Shown here in pieces: positions 1 through 6,433 of a stretch of 8,426 nucleotides of DNA (position 1 is its first letter; each line of letters opens with the position of its first letter). Origin of the DNA: Acidobacteriaceae bacterium. Lineage in GTDB: Bacteria > Acidobacteriota > Terriglobia > Terriglobales > Acidobacteriaceae. The notes under the pieces were generated by a model that worked only from the letters and a program-made list of their open reading frames with translations, made no database searches and had not been told where the DNA came from. The translations under genes were made by a program, and so were the position numbers. The stretch is taken from NCBI GenBank assembly GCA_030040115.1, contig JASHUH010000021.1, forward strand, positions 1 through 8,426. Direction: 5' to 3'.

Positions 1-10
1 GATCATCCAT
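1..10 (-). CDS. Probable 5' end of a gene leaving the left edge
   Basis: On the minus strand an ATG at 10-8 is followed by GAT GAT (Met-Asp-Asp) and then the window ends. It is preceded, with a 9-nt spacer, by AAAGGA at 25-20, a good Shine-Dalgarno match, and a sigma70-like promoter lies about 110 bp further upstream. A second ATG at 6-4, in another frame, is a weaker alternative because its spacer would be 13 nt. A third option is an open frame starting at 126, but that ATG overlaps the proposed -10 box. Nothing can be said about the product. The orientation matches the amidase gene upstream, so it could be the next gene in the same direction. Confidence 0.35.
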
Positions 11-19
11 GTAACGCGT

Positions 20-25
20 TCCTTT
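20..25 (-). promoter_or_regulatory. Shine-Dalgarno for the left-edge gene
   Basis: The minus strand reads AAAGGA here, 9 nt before the ATG at 10. It is the main support for choosing that start over the out-of-frame ATG at 6. Confidence 0.35.
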
Positions 26-124
26 GACGGGAGCTTGGCGCCGCCCGGGCGGGCGCAAAAGCCCGAGCTAGGGCGGATGCAGTCTGTTCGTGCAGCCCCG
101 GCGCATCGATCCATTGTGATAGCC

Positions 125-154
125 ATAATACCATTTTTGAAATCGTGCTATCAA
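125..154 (-). promoter_or_regulatory. Sigma70-like promoter upstream of the left-edge gene
   Basis: The minus strand carries TTGATA (154-149), an 18-nt spacer and TATTAT (130-125). These match the -35 and -10 consensus boxes at four or five of six positions each. They sit in an AT-rich patch inside otherwise GC-rich DNA, which makes a chance match less likely. The predicted transcript would start near 118 and have a leader of roughly 108 nt before the ATG at 10. The site lies between the amidase stop and that ATG, so the left-edge gene may have its own transcription start. Confidence 0.4.
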
Positions 155-331
155 CATCGGCCTGCTCGATCGCACCGCTACAGAATGATTCAGTTGCGCG
201 GCCCTGAGTGGGAACAATAGCTTGAGCAAGGAATGGAACGGCGGGGCTTCAAACAGGCCGAAAAGCGGGAACCACAGTTCTCTCCGCGACCAAAAGAAAA
301 GAGAATGCGAATAACCGTCGCCGTCGCGCTT

Positions 332-1657
332 TCAAGCAAGTTGCGCCGAGACCGCCGCGTTTCTATGCGCTCCCAGCCGGCCGGCGAGCTGGAGCAAGGC
401 TTCGTCGCGATTGCGCGCCGCGGCCAGTGTCATGCCGCCCGGATGACAGGGAATCGCCACCACCGGCGCGCCGGTCAGGCTGATGGGGACGGTGTAACGC
501 AGGATTCGATTGCGCATTTCGCGCCCAAAAGGTCCCTGGTCTGCGTGAAGGACTTCAATCGGCGTCGAGGGAAGCAGCAGCAATTCATGCGCGGCAAAGA
601 GTTCGTCCATGCGGGCGCGGAAATCGGCGTGACGGCGGCGCAGCGCAGCGATTTGCTGAGGAGTGAATTGCGCGCCCCACTCCAGCCGCTCGCGAATCAA
701 GGGCTCGAAGTGATCGAAATTGCCCCTGTGCAGGCGGGCCGCCTCCGAAGCCTGAATAGGCGCGAAGAAATCGAGGACGTCTGCCCACCAGGAGGGATCG
801 ATTTCCTGGCCTTGCAAGCCCAATTGTTCGAGCTCATGAACGACGGCGTGGAAGTTCACGACAATCTCGGGCTCGCAATCATGCAGGAAGCTGTCAGGCA
901 CGAAGGCAAATCGGGTAAAGCCCGGTCCCGGGTGGGCATCTGCCGGCGCGAATGGAACGGCCAGGTACGGCGCGTCTTCGAGATCGCGAAACAACCAGCC
1001 GATGGTGTCGAAGGTCTCCGCAAGATGAAAGCCGCCGCGCCAATCGCCTCTGCCCAACGTGGAGCGGTAACCAGCGATTCCGCAAAAAGCGGCAGGCGCG
1101 CGCACGGATCCGCCCGTGTCCGTGCCGATGGCGGCGACGGCGGAGCCCTCCATGATGCTGGCGGCCGCGCCACTCGATGATCCTCCGGTGAACGCGCCCG
1201 GTTTGCCGAATTGAAAACAATCGCCAAACTCAGGGTTTTCGCCGGTGATGCCATAGGCCAGCGGATGCAGGTGCGTTTTGCCCACGATCACGGCTCCCAT
1301 GGCGCGCAACTGTTCCACCAGCCAGGAGTCCTGCTGAGCTTTTCCGTTGCGATCGCGATAGAATTGGACGCCGCACGTGGTCGGCGCTCCGGCCAGGTCG
1401 AAACAATCCTTGACCGCGATGGGCAGACCCCATAGCGCGGTGCGACCGTCGCCGAACGGTCCACCTTGGCCGCGCGGCATGGTTTCGGCGCGCGCAGCCT
1501 CGGCCAGCGTCCAGGCGGGGTCCTGCCAAAGATAGGTGCTGTGGCCGGGATTACCGTTGGCGCGCGCCAGCGCCTCTTGGGCCAGTTCCGAGGGCCTTAC
1601 ATTTCCAGCCGCAAGCGCAGGGCGGAGATCGCGGATTGTCCACGATGGAGTCGTCAT
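332..1657 (-). CDS. Amidase signature (AS) family hydrolase, AMI1-like
   Basis: This 441-residue protein is predicted to hydrolyse a carboxamide to acid and ammonia, probably in the cytoplasm because no signal peptide is visible. The family's Ser-cisSer-Lys triad is intact: Lys83 in AVKD, cis-Ser160 in GGSSSG and nucleophile Ser184 in DTGGS. The 24-residue gap between the two serines is the family's usual one. The segments YGITGEN (about 135-141), GTDTGGSVRAPAAFCGI and TFDTIGW resemble the plant indole-acetamide hydrolase AMI1 and Toc64 branch more than GatA, which is longer. That placement is from memory of the motifs, and the substrate is unknown. An in-frame TAG lies just four codons upstream of the ATG, so this is the first ATG available; no strong Shine-Dalgarno precedes it. 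The C-terminus keeps the expected GAPVVAIP segment. A gap of 106 bp separates it from the upstream small ORF on the same strand. Confidence 0.94.
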   Translation of the reverse strand: MTTPSWTIRDLRPALAAGNVRPSELAQEALARANGNPGHSTYLWQDPAWTLAEAARAETMPRGQGGPFGDGRTALWGLPIAVKDCFDLAGAPTTCGVQFYRDRNGKAQQDSWLVEQLRAMGAVIVGKTHLHPLAYGITGENPEFGDCFQFGKPGAFTGGSSSGAAASIMEGSAVAAIGTDTGGSVRAPAAFCGIAGYRSTLGRGDWRGGFHLAETFDTIGWLFRDLEDAPYLAVPFAPADAHPGPGFTRFAFVPDSFLHDCEPEIVVNFHAVVHELEQLGLQGQEIDPSWWADVLDFFAPIQASEAARLHRGNFDHFEPLIRERLEWGAQFTPQQIAALRRRHADFRARMDELFAAHELLLLPSTPIEVLHADQGPFGREMRNRILRYTVPISLTGAPVVAIPCHPGGMTLAAARNRDEALLQLAGRLGAHRNAAVSAQLA

Positions 1658-1696
1658 ACGCAGATTCTACGGCGGCCGACCGAGGTCGAGCTCTTT

Positions 1697-1723
1697 CGTG
1701 ATCGGCTTCCATCCGGCGTGATC
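1697..1723. repeat. Short direct repeat upstream of the amidase
   Basis: CGTGATC occurs at 1697-1703 and again at 1717-1723, exactly 20 bp apart, which is about two helical turns. It lies 40 to 66 bp upstream of the amidase start, a position where a regulator might bind two copies on one face of the DNA. A 7-bp repeat in a gap of this size is not rare by chance, so this is only a candidate operator. Confidence 0.2.
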
Positions 1724-1763
1724 CGCTCAAGTAGGCGGCGCCGCACCGTGGGTTGACGCGACC

Positions 1764-1973
1764 TTAAGGAGCGGCGACCTTGCGCTGAACCGGACGGAAC
1801 ACCAAATGTCCGGTTTCGCCATCGACAACTTCCGGTTCAGGAGCGCACCCCGCCTGCTTTTCCTCCCGGTCGTCCCACGAGAAAAGAGGATAAGCCTCAA
1901 AATCGCGTAGTTTTCGACCCGGCAGATCGGATCCTGCGGGCGGGCTGAGCCCAGCGCAAGCAAGACAACTCAT
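1764..1973 (-). CDS. Small hypothetical protein coupled to the ASPIC/UnbV gene
   Basis: This 69-residue ORF starts with an ATG that overlaps the stop codon of the upstream propeller gene in the arrangement ATGA (1970-1973), the classic sign of translational coupling. GGGAAGG at 1984-1978 lies 4 nt before the ATG and could serve as ribosome binding site. The product begins MSCLACAG, has Cys3, Cys6 and a later Cys near residue 43, a charged middle (SWDDREEKQ) and a basic end (RPVQRKVAAP). It has no clear membrane segment and no family I recognise. The start could also be upstream at 2003 inside the propeller gene, giving 79 residues, but the coupled ATG is better placed. It may be a real small partner of the propeller protein, the remnant of a longer gene, or a chance frame. 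The competing minus frame at 1727-1963 lacks such a start signal. Confidence 0.45.
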   Translation of the reverse strand: MSCLACAGLSPPAGSDLPGRKLRDFEAYPLFSWDDREEKQAGCAPEPEVVDGETGHLVFRPVQRKVAAP

Positions 1974-3850
1974 GGAACCTTCCCGGCCGCAGGCGTTGCG
2001 CAAGGCTTTCCGCCGCAGAGCGCGCCGGTAATGCCCTTGCCTTCCGTGATGGTGTAAATGCGGTCGACGGCGGGCAGTTTCACCGTCTCTTTACCGCCCG
2101 ATGGCCAATGAATCTCCAATGTCCCGGCCTCGGTCGCGTCGCCCAAGCCGAAGTGCAACCGACGGTCGTTGGCGGAGATATAGCTGCCGCTCGCCAGTAC
2201 GTCGCCTCGCTGGCGCATGCCGTTGGCGGTCAAATAGGCGGTGGCGCACGTAGCATCGCGCGGGCTTTTCTTACCTGTGACGGAATTGACGCCGCCCACC
2301 AACTGGATTTCCACCCAGTGATGATGATCCGGGTTCACGTTCCGAAGCAGCACCGGCGGTCCGTCGATGGGATTGATCACCACATCTGTCTTGCCATCGT
2401 TGAACAGGTCGCCAAAGGCCGCTCCACGCGCGGGGATCACAACCGCCAGCCCGGAACCCACCACCGGCGGAACATATTCAAATCTCCGTCCCTTTCCCGT
2501 CGCCACAGGCACGTTGTGAAACAAAAGCGGCCGTTCGGCAAAGGTTGTGCCCCAATCATGCCGATCCACCTGTGGATAGACATGACCGTTCACCATGAAC
2601 AGGTCAAGCCAGCCGTCATTGTCGTAATCGATGAACCCATCGCCCCAACCGACAAAAGGAATGGTCGTCTGCGCCACACCCTCCCTATAACTCACGTCGG
2701 TAAAGTTGCCGCCTCCGTCGTCATGGAAGAGCACTTTGTAATCATCGCCGAAGTCGGTTACAAAAAAATCGAGTAAGCCGTTGTTCTCATAATCTCCGGC
2801 CGCAATGCCCATGGACGCGATCTCGCGCCCGTCGGCGTTCAGCGCAAAACCCGATAAGTAGCTATCATCCTCAAAAGTCCCGTTGCCCTTGTTGATATAC
2901 AGATAGTTCGGCGTCGAATCGTCGCCGACCACAAGGTCCGGCTTGCCATCGCCATTGATGTCCGCGAAAATTGCGGTGAAACCGTAGTATCGGTTCTTAT
3001 CTTCCACGCCCGCCTTCGCCGTAACGTCGGTGAAGGTGCCGTCGCCATTATTGTGGAATAGATGGTCGGGCTCGCCGATCAGACCGCGCGGACCGCAGTT
3101 CACGCCTACGCCGCGGTATTGGCAGAATGAGTAGCCCATCGACTCGGAGCCGCCCACCGGCAAATTGCTGCGGTCGAAGTGCACGTACCCGGCGACGTAC
3201 AAATCGAGCAACCCGTCGCCGTCATAATCGCCCCACGCTGAGCCGGTAGACCAATTGCCCAGCTGCACGCCGGCCTTCTCCGCCACATCGGTGAACGTTC
3301 CGTCATGGTTATTGTGGTAAAGCCGGTTTTTGCCGTAATTGCCCACAAAGAGGTCGGGCCAGCCGTCGTTGTCGTAATCGGCCACCGAGCATCCATACCC
3401 CCAGCGGTCGTTGGCCACACCGGCCTGCGTGCTTACGTCGGTAAAGGTTCCGTCGTGATTATTGCGAAACAGCGCCGCATGAGGCGGCTCCTCTTTGCCG
3501 TCGAGCGCGTTGAACGTCGAGCCGTTCACCAGGTAGATATCGAGCCACCCGTCATTGTTGTAATCGAGCAGGCAAACACCCGAGCCGTTGGTCTCTACAA
3601 TGAAGTCTTTCGCCGGCGTGCCCATTTTGTGACGCCAGCCCGAAAGCCCCGCCTGCTTGGTGACGTCTTCGAAAACCACCGTTCCTTTTTCAACAAATCC
3701 GCCTGCGGTGATGGGTCGCTTCTGCGCGTCGTACTGTGGGGCGGACGCCACACCCGTAGCGACGCCGCCCTGCTGCGGCTCCGCACGGTGCATGGCCAGA
3801 CCAAGAACGGCCATACTCAAAGTCCCCAACCACAGACGGCAACCCCGCAA
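1970..3850 (-). CDS. Secreted FG-GAP/VCBS repeat protein with ASPIC/UnbV domain (CRTAC1-like)
   Basis: This 626-residue protein has an N-terminal signal-like segment (about 1-22) and is predicted to be exported. Seven DxDxDG-type calcium-binding loops lie at residues 96-104, 158-166, 208-216, 297-305, 353-361, 408-416 and 481-489, spaced as expected for a seven-bladed beta-propeller of integrin-alpha or CRTAC1 type. The fifth loop (DYENNG) and the seventh (DLFNDG) are degenerate. Several blades share an NNxDGTFTDV stretch. Residues about 510-605 form an ASPIC/UnbV domain, with HFGLG at 566-570 and HWPSGG at 581-586. A tail after it holds Cys612 and Cys617, which could form a disulfide. Such proteins are common in Acidobacteriota and Planctomycetes; the role is usually inferred as surface adhesion or binding, and no catalytic activity is established. 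The start is TTG, chosen because TTAAGGGAG lies 5 nt upstream and an extended -10 promoter follows further up. Confidence 0.93.
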   Translation of the reverse strand: MRGCRLWLGTLSMAVLGLAMHRAEPQQGGVATGVASAPQYDAQKRPITAGGFVEKGTVVFEDVTKQAGLSGWRHKMGTPAKDFIVETNGSGVCLLDYNNDGWLDIYLVNGSTFNALDGKEEPPHAALFRNNHDGTFTDVSTQAGVANDRWGYGCSVADYDNDGWPDLFVGNYGKNRLYHNNHDGTFTDVAEKAGVQLGNWSTGSAWGDYDGDGLLDLYVAGYVHFDRSNLPVGGSESMGYSFCQYRGVGVNCGPRGLIGEPDHLFHNNGDGTFTDVTAKAGVEDKNRYYGFTAIFADINGDGKPDLVVGDDSTPNYLYINKGNGTFEDDSYLSGFALNADGREIASMGIAAGDYENNGLLDFFVTDFGDDYKVLFHDDGGGNFTDVSYREGVAQTTIPFVGWGDGFIDYDNDGWLDLFMVNGHVYPQVDRHDWGTTFAERPLLFHNVPVATGKGRRFEYVPPVVGSGLAVVIPARGAAFGDLFNDGKTDVVINPIDGPPVLLRNVNPDHHHWVEIQLVGGVNSVTGKKSPRDATCATAYLTANGMRQRGDVLASGSYISANDRRLHFGLGDATEAGTLEIHWPSGGKETVKLPAVDRIYTITEGKGITGALCGGKPCATPAAGKVP

Positions 3851-3855
3851 GGAAA

Positions 3856-3864
3856 CTCCCTTAA
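3856..3864 (-). promoter_or_regulatory. Shine-Dalgarno that fixes a TTG start
   Basis: The minus strand reads TTAAGGGAG here, 5 nt upstream of the TTG at 3850. It supports TTG as the true start of the ASPIC/UnbV gene, keeping the full signal peptide, rather than the internal ATG 12 codons later. Confidence 0.6.
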
Positions 3865-3884
3865 TCTAAATAAATTGTGTTTGC

Positions 3885-3893
3885 AGTATAGCA
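3885..3893 (-). promoter_or_regulatory. Extended -10 promoter for the ASPIC/UnbV gene
   Basis: The minus strand reads TGC followed by TATACT, an extended -10 element (TGN plus a five-of-six match to TATAAT). No good -35 box is visible 16-18 nt upstream, which is usual for extended -10 promoters. Transcription would begin near 3878 and give an AT-rich leader of about 28 nt that contains the Shine-Dalgarno. Confidence 0.45.
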
Positions 3894-3988
3894 GCACGGG
3901 AAATGCGCTTTCATCGCGCCCGTGGGCGGATCGGGATATGGGTGTGAACCTCACGTTTGCCATGAAGGACGATACGTTAGAATGGCGC

Positions 3989-4000
3989 CAGTGATCACTG
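3989..4000. promoter_or_regulatory. 12-bp perfect palindrome, candidate operator
   Basis: CAGTGATCACTG is a perfect inverted repeat in the divergent intergenic region, close to a weak plus-strand -10-like box. A dimeric regulator could bind there and affect one or both genes. One or two such 12-bp palindromes are expected by chance in a window this long, so position is the only support. Confidence 0.2.
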
Positions 4001-4118
4001 TTGTTGAACTCCACGATTCCGAAGTGAACCCCAAAAGAAAAATCACTATGGAAATCGCCCGGCAGGTTTGCGCATGAGGGAGACGCCCAGGGTGAGAGCG
4101 TGCGTCCATCACCTGAGC

Positions 4119-4123
4119 GGAAG
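4119..4123 (+). promoter_or_regulatory. Shine-Dalgarno-like site for an alternative start at 4128
   Basis: GGAAG lies 4 nt before the ATG at 4128, in frame with the glutaminase-like gene. It is a better ribosome site than anything before the ATG at 4179, but starting at 4128 would add 17 residues in front of an already complete signal peptide. The two starts cannot be separated with confidence from sequence alone. Confidence 0.35.
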
Positions 4124-4178
4124 CGCTATGTTTGGTTTGAGAGCACGGCCCCAAGAGCAGCCTCAAAGTGACTTGAGA

Positions 4179-6332
4179 ATGAGCTTCGCATTGAAGATTC
4201 GGCGTCAGTATTCATCTGCGGTTGTCCCGCTCTTTTGTCTGCTCTCGATTGCATCGAGCTTCTTCTCCGTTGCCTCTGCGCAGACGCAGGTGAATGGGCT
4301 TGATCTTCGTCCTCCTGCGACGCCACTTGTCGCTCACGATCCTTATTTCAGCATCTGGTCGATGGCGGATCGGCTTACAGACGCGCCCACGAAACACTGG
4401 AGCGGAGTTCCGCAGGAGCTATGCGGAATCGTGCGCATCGACGGGAAAAACTACCGCTATCTCGGCTTGGCGAACCGAGGAACGCAGACCCTGCCCGCGC
4501 TCAACGAGGTGAGCAGCGAGCTGACGCCCACTCGCAATATCGTGATCATATCCAATTCCGAGGTTGAGCTTCGGATCGAGTTCATGACGCCGCTTTTTCC
4601 CGAAGATTTGTCGATCATGTCGCGCCCGGTCACTTATGTTCAATGGGGAGTGAGGTCGCTCGACGGTCATCCGCATGACGTTTCTCTCTATCTCGATGCG
4701 GCTGGAACGCTGGCCGTAAACGATCCGGGAGAAGAAGTGACGTGGTCGCGGGCGTCGATCGATGGATTGAATTTGTTGCGCATCGGCAGCCAGGCGCAGC
4801 CCATCCTAAAGCGGTTCGGAGACAACGTCCGCATCGACTGGGGCTGGTTTACCATTGCCGTTCCCCAGAACGAGAAAGCGGAAATGGCTGCGGGCAATCA
4901 GAGTGATCGAAGCGAGTTTCTCGAGAGTGGTCGCATTCCCGAGGTGGATGACATCGAAGGCCCACGCGCTCCGCAAAGTCACTATCCTCCGGCGCCGAGG
5001 CTGAATATCTGTTTACCGTTGGGCCAGGTCGGACCAACTCCCGTCTCGCGCCATGTCCTGCTCGCGTATGACGACATTGACTCCGTCGAGTACATGCAGC
5101 GCAGATTGCAGCCTTATTGGCGAGTTCAGTTTCCCACCTTCGCTGCCATGTTGGCAGCGGCGGAACAGCAGTATCCGGCCCTGGAGGCGCGCTCGCAGAA
5201 GTTCGACACCGCTCTCGAAGCGGATCTTGTCCGCGCCGGCGGTCCTGAATACGCGGCCATCGCCACCCTCGCCTTTCAGCAGGCGATTGCGGCTCATAAG
5301 CTGGTGGTGGATATCGATGGCGCGCCGTTTTTTATGCCCAAGGAGAATTTCAGCAATGGATCGATCTCCACGGTGGACGTCATTTATCCCTCGGCGCCGA
5401 TGTTTCTGCTGCTGAATCCGAAGCTGGTGGAGGCGCAGTTGGAGCCGGTGCTTCGTTATGCGGAGATGCCGCGCTGGAAGTTTCCTTTTGCTCCTCACGA
5501 TCTCGGCGTGTATCCGCTCGCCAACGGCCAGCAATATGGCGGCGGCGAGGTGAGCGAGGAGAACCAGATGCCGGTGGAAGAGTCGGGCAACATCCTTCTG
5601 CTCGTGGCGGCCACCGCCCACGCGGAAGGGAACGCCGACTTTGCCCGGCGCCACTGGCCATTGTTGACAAAATGGGCAGAGTACCTGATGACCAACGGCC
5701 TCGACCCGGAGAATCAGCTCTGCACGGATGATTTTGCGGGACACCTGGCGCACAACGCCAATCTTTCCATCAAGGCGATTGAGGCGTTGGGCGCGTATGC
5801 GCAGCTTGCCGTCCGGCTCGGGTATCCGCAGACCGCTGAGCATTACGCGGCAGCGGCGAGGGAGATGGCCGGGCAGTGGATGGCCATGGCGCAAGACGGC
5901 GATCACTATCGGCTGGCCTTCGACAAGCCCGGAACCTGGAGCCAGAAATACAACCTGGTGTGGGACAGGATTCTGGGCTTGCACCTGTTTCCGGAGGAAG
6001 TGAGCGCCAAGGAGATCGCCTTCTATAAAAAGCGCCTCAATCCGTATGGACTTCCGCTGGACAATCGCGCCACTTACGCCAAGCTGGATTGGGAATTGTG
6101 GACGGCAACTCTGGCTGCCGATAGCGACGATTTTCAAGCTTTCGTGCACCCGGTTTTCAAGTTTTTGAACGGCACTCCCGACCGCGTTCCGATGACCGAC
6201 TGGTATGACACGATCTCGGCCAAGCAGGTTGGTTTTCAGGCCCGCTCCGTGGTCGGCGGCGTCTATGTCAAGATGCTTGCCGATCCTTCCTTATGGGCCA
6301 AGTGGGCTTCCCTGCCGGAATCCGGGCCATAA
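4179..6332 (+). CDS. Secreted GtaA/DUF4965-type glutaminase-family protein
   Basis: From the ATG at 4179 the protein has 717 residues. It opens with a clean signal peptide: basic residues KIRR at 6-9, a hydrophobic core to about 31 and a likely cut after ASA34. Next comes a DUF4964-like segment (LRPPATPLVAHDPYFSIW, 43-60), then a DUF5127-like beta-rich region to about 300. The rest is a DUF4965/DUF1793-like helical region, an alpha/alpha toroid in relatives. Its typical motifs are present: HDLGVYP (440-446), MPVEESGN (464-471), TDDFAGHL (516-523), NANLSIKAI (526-534), TDWYDT (673-678) and GFQARSVVGG (685-694). Fungal GtaA members are glutaminases; many bacterial members are untested, so glutamine amide hydrolysis outside the cytoplasm is inferred. 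Earlier in-frame starts exist at 4128 (ATG with GGAAG upstream) and 4068 (TTG); 4179 was chosen for the signal peptide. It is transcribed divergently from the ASPIC/UnbV gene and converges with the binding-protein gene. Confidence 0.92.
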   Translation: MSFALKIRRQYSSAVVPLFCLLSIASSFFSVASAQTQVNGLDLRPPATPLVAHDPYFSIWSMADRLTDAPTKHWSGVPQELCGIVRIDGKNYRYLGLANRGTQTLPALNEVSSELTPTRNIVIISNSEVELRIEFMTPLFPEDLSIMSRPVTYVQWGVRSLDGHPHDVSLYLDAAGTLAVNDPGEEVTWSRASIDGLNLLRIGSQAQPILKRFGDNVRIDWGWFTIAVPQNEKAEMAAGNQSDRSEFLESGRIPEVDDIEGPRAPQSHYPPAPRLNICLPLGQVGPTPVSRHVLLAYDDIDSVEYMQRRLQPYWRVQFPTFAAMLAAAEQQYPALEARSQKFDTALEADLVRAGGPEYAAIATLAFQQAIAAHKLVVDIDGAPFFMPKENFSNGSISTVDVIYPSAPMFLLLNPKLVEAQLEPVLRYAEMPRWKFPFAPHDLGVYPLANGQQYGGGEVSEENQMPVEESGNILLLVAATAHAEGNADFARRHWPLLTKWAEYLMTNGLDPENQLCTDDFAGHLAHNANLSIKAIEALGAYAQLAVRLGYPQTAEHYAAAAREMAGQWMAMAQDGDHYRLAFDKPGTWSQKYNLVWDRILGLHLFPEEVSAKEIAFYKKRLNPYGLPLDNRATYAKLDWELWTATLAADSDDFQAFVHPVFKFLNGTPDRVPMTDWYDTISAKQVGFQARSVVGGVYVKMLADPSLWAKWASLPESGP

Positions 6333-6433
6333 GAGCGCTGTGGGGACGTGATGTCCAAGGCGTCGGCTTTCCCTCAATTCGGATTCTGGCGGTCATGACA
6401 GCATCGCACGGCGGCAAGCAGAAATGCGCTTAT

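Larger units (their letters stand above)
11..331. other. Intergenic region downstream of the amidase
   Basis: This stretch of about 320 bp holds no convincing complete gene. Besides the promoter and ribosome binding site listed separately, it contains a GC-rich partly self-complementary patch near 40-56. On the minus strand there are two feeble hairpin-plus-T runs: GCGA/TCGC at 307-321 followed by T-rich sequence, and GCCC/GGGC at 61-74 followed by TTTT. Both stems have only 4 bp, so neither is called as a terminator. Plus-strand open frames here are short or run antisense into the amidase and lack a plausible ribosome binding site. Confidence 0.5.
3851..4178. other. Divergent intergenic control region
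   Basis: About 330 bp separate the minus-strand ASPIC/UnbV gene from the plus-strand glutaminase-like gene. The left part holds the extended -10 promoter and ribosome binding site for the minus gene. The middle holds a 12-bp palindrome (3989-4000) and, just before it, a plus-strand TAGAAT at 3978-3983 that could be a -10 box, though its -35 (TTTGCC, 16 nt upstream) is poor. The right part is open in the glutaminase frame from a TTG at 4068 and contains an alternative ATG at 4128. I see no RNA gene or riboswitch. Confidence 0.4.

Noticed and set aside
57..74. GCCC/GGGC hairpin followed by TTTT on the minus strand
   Set aside because: A 4-bp stem and four T residues are not enough, and it would lie inside the leader of the predicted left-edge transcript.
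288..321. Hairpin plus T-rich run just after the amidase stop (minus strand)
   Set aside because: The stem is only GCGA/TCGC with a 7-nt loop, too weak for a confident intrinsic terminator.
233..1180. Plus-strand open frame of 315 residues
   Set aside because: It runs antisense to the amidase, whose catalytic motifs are intact. Its product is Arg-rich with no recognisable domain, as expected for a shadow frame in GC-rich DNA.
1735..1744. GCGGCGCCGC palindrome downstream of the small ORF
   Set aside because: It has no loop and no T-run, and such GC palindromes are common in GC-rich DNA.
1727..1963. Minus-strand open frame of 78 residues overlapping the small coupled ORF
   Set aside because: It has no coupled start or good ribosome site, and only one of the two overlapping frames is likely to be real; the ATGA-coupled one is better supported.
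2108..2776. Plus-strand open frame of 222 residues
   Set aside because: It mirrors the repeated calcium-loop codons of the ASPIC/UnbV gene on the opposite strand and shows no independent protein features.
5013..6149. Minus-strand open frame of 378 residues
   Set aside because: It is antisense to the well-conserved DUF4965/DUF1793 part of the glutaminase-like gene. Its product is rich in Arg, His and Leu without a domain or plausible start context.
6333..6433. Terminator between the two converging genes
   Set aside because: The only stem seen is GGAC/GTCC around 6343-6355 with no T-run on either strand, so no terminator is called.
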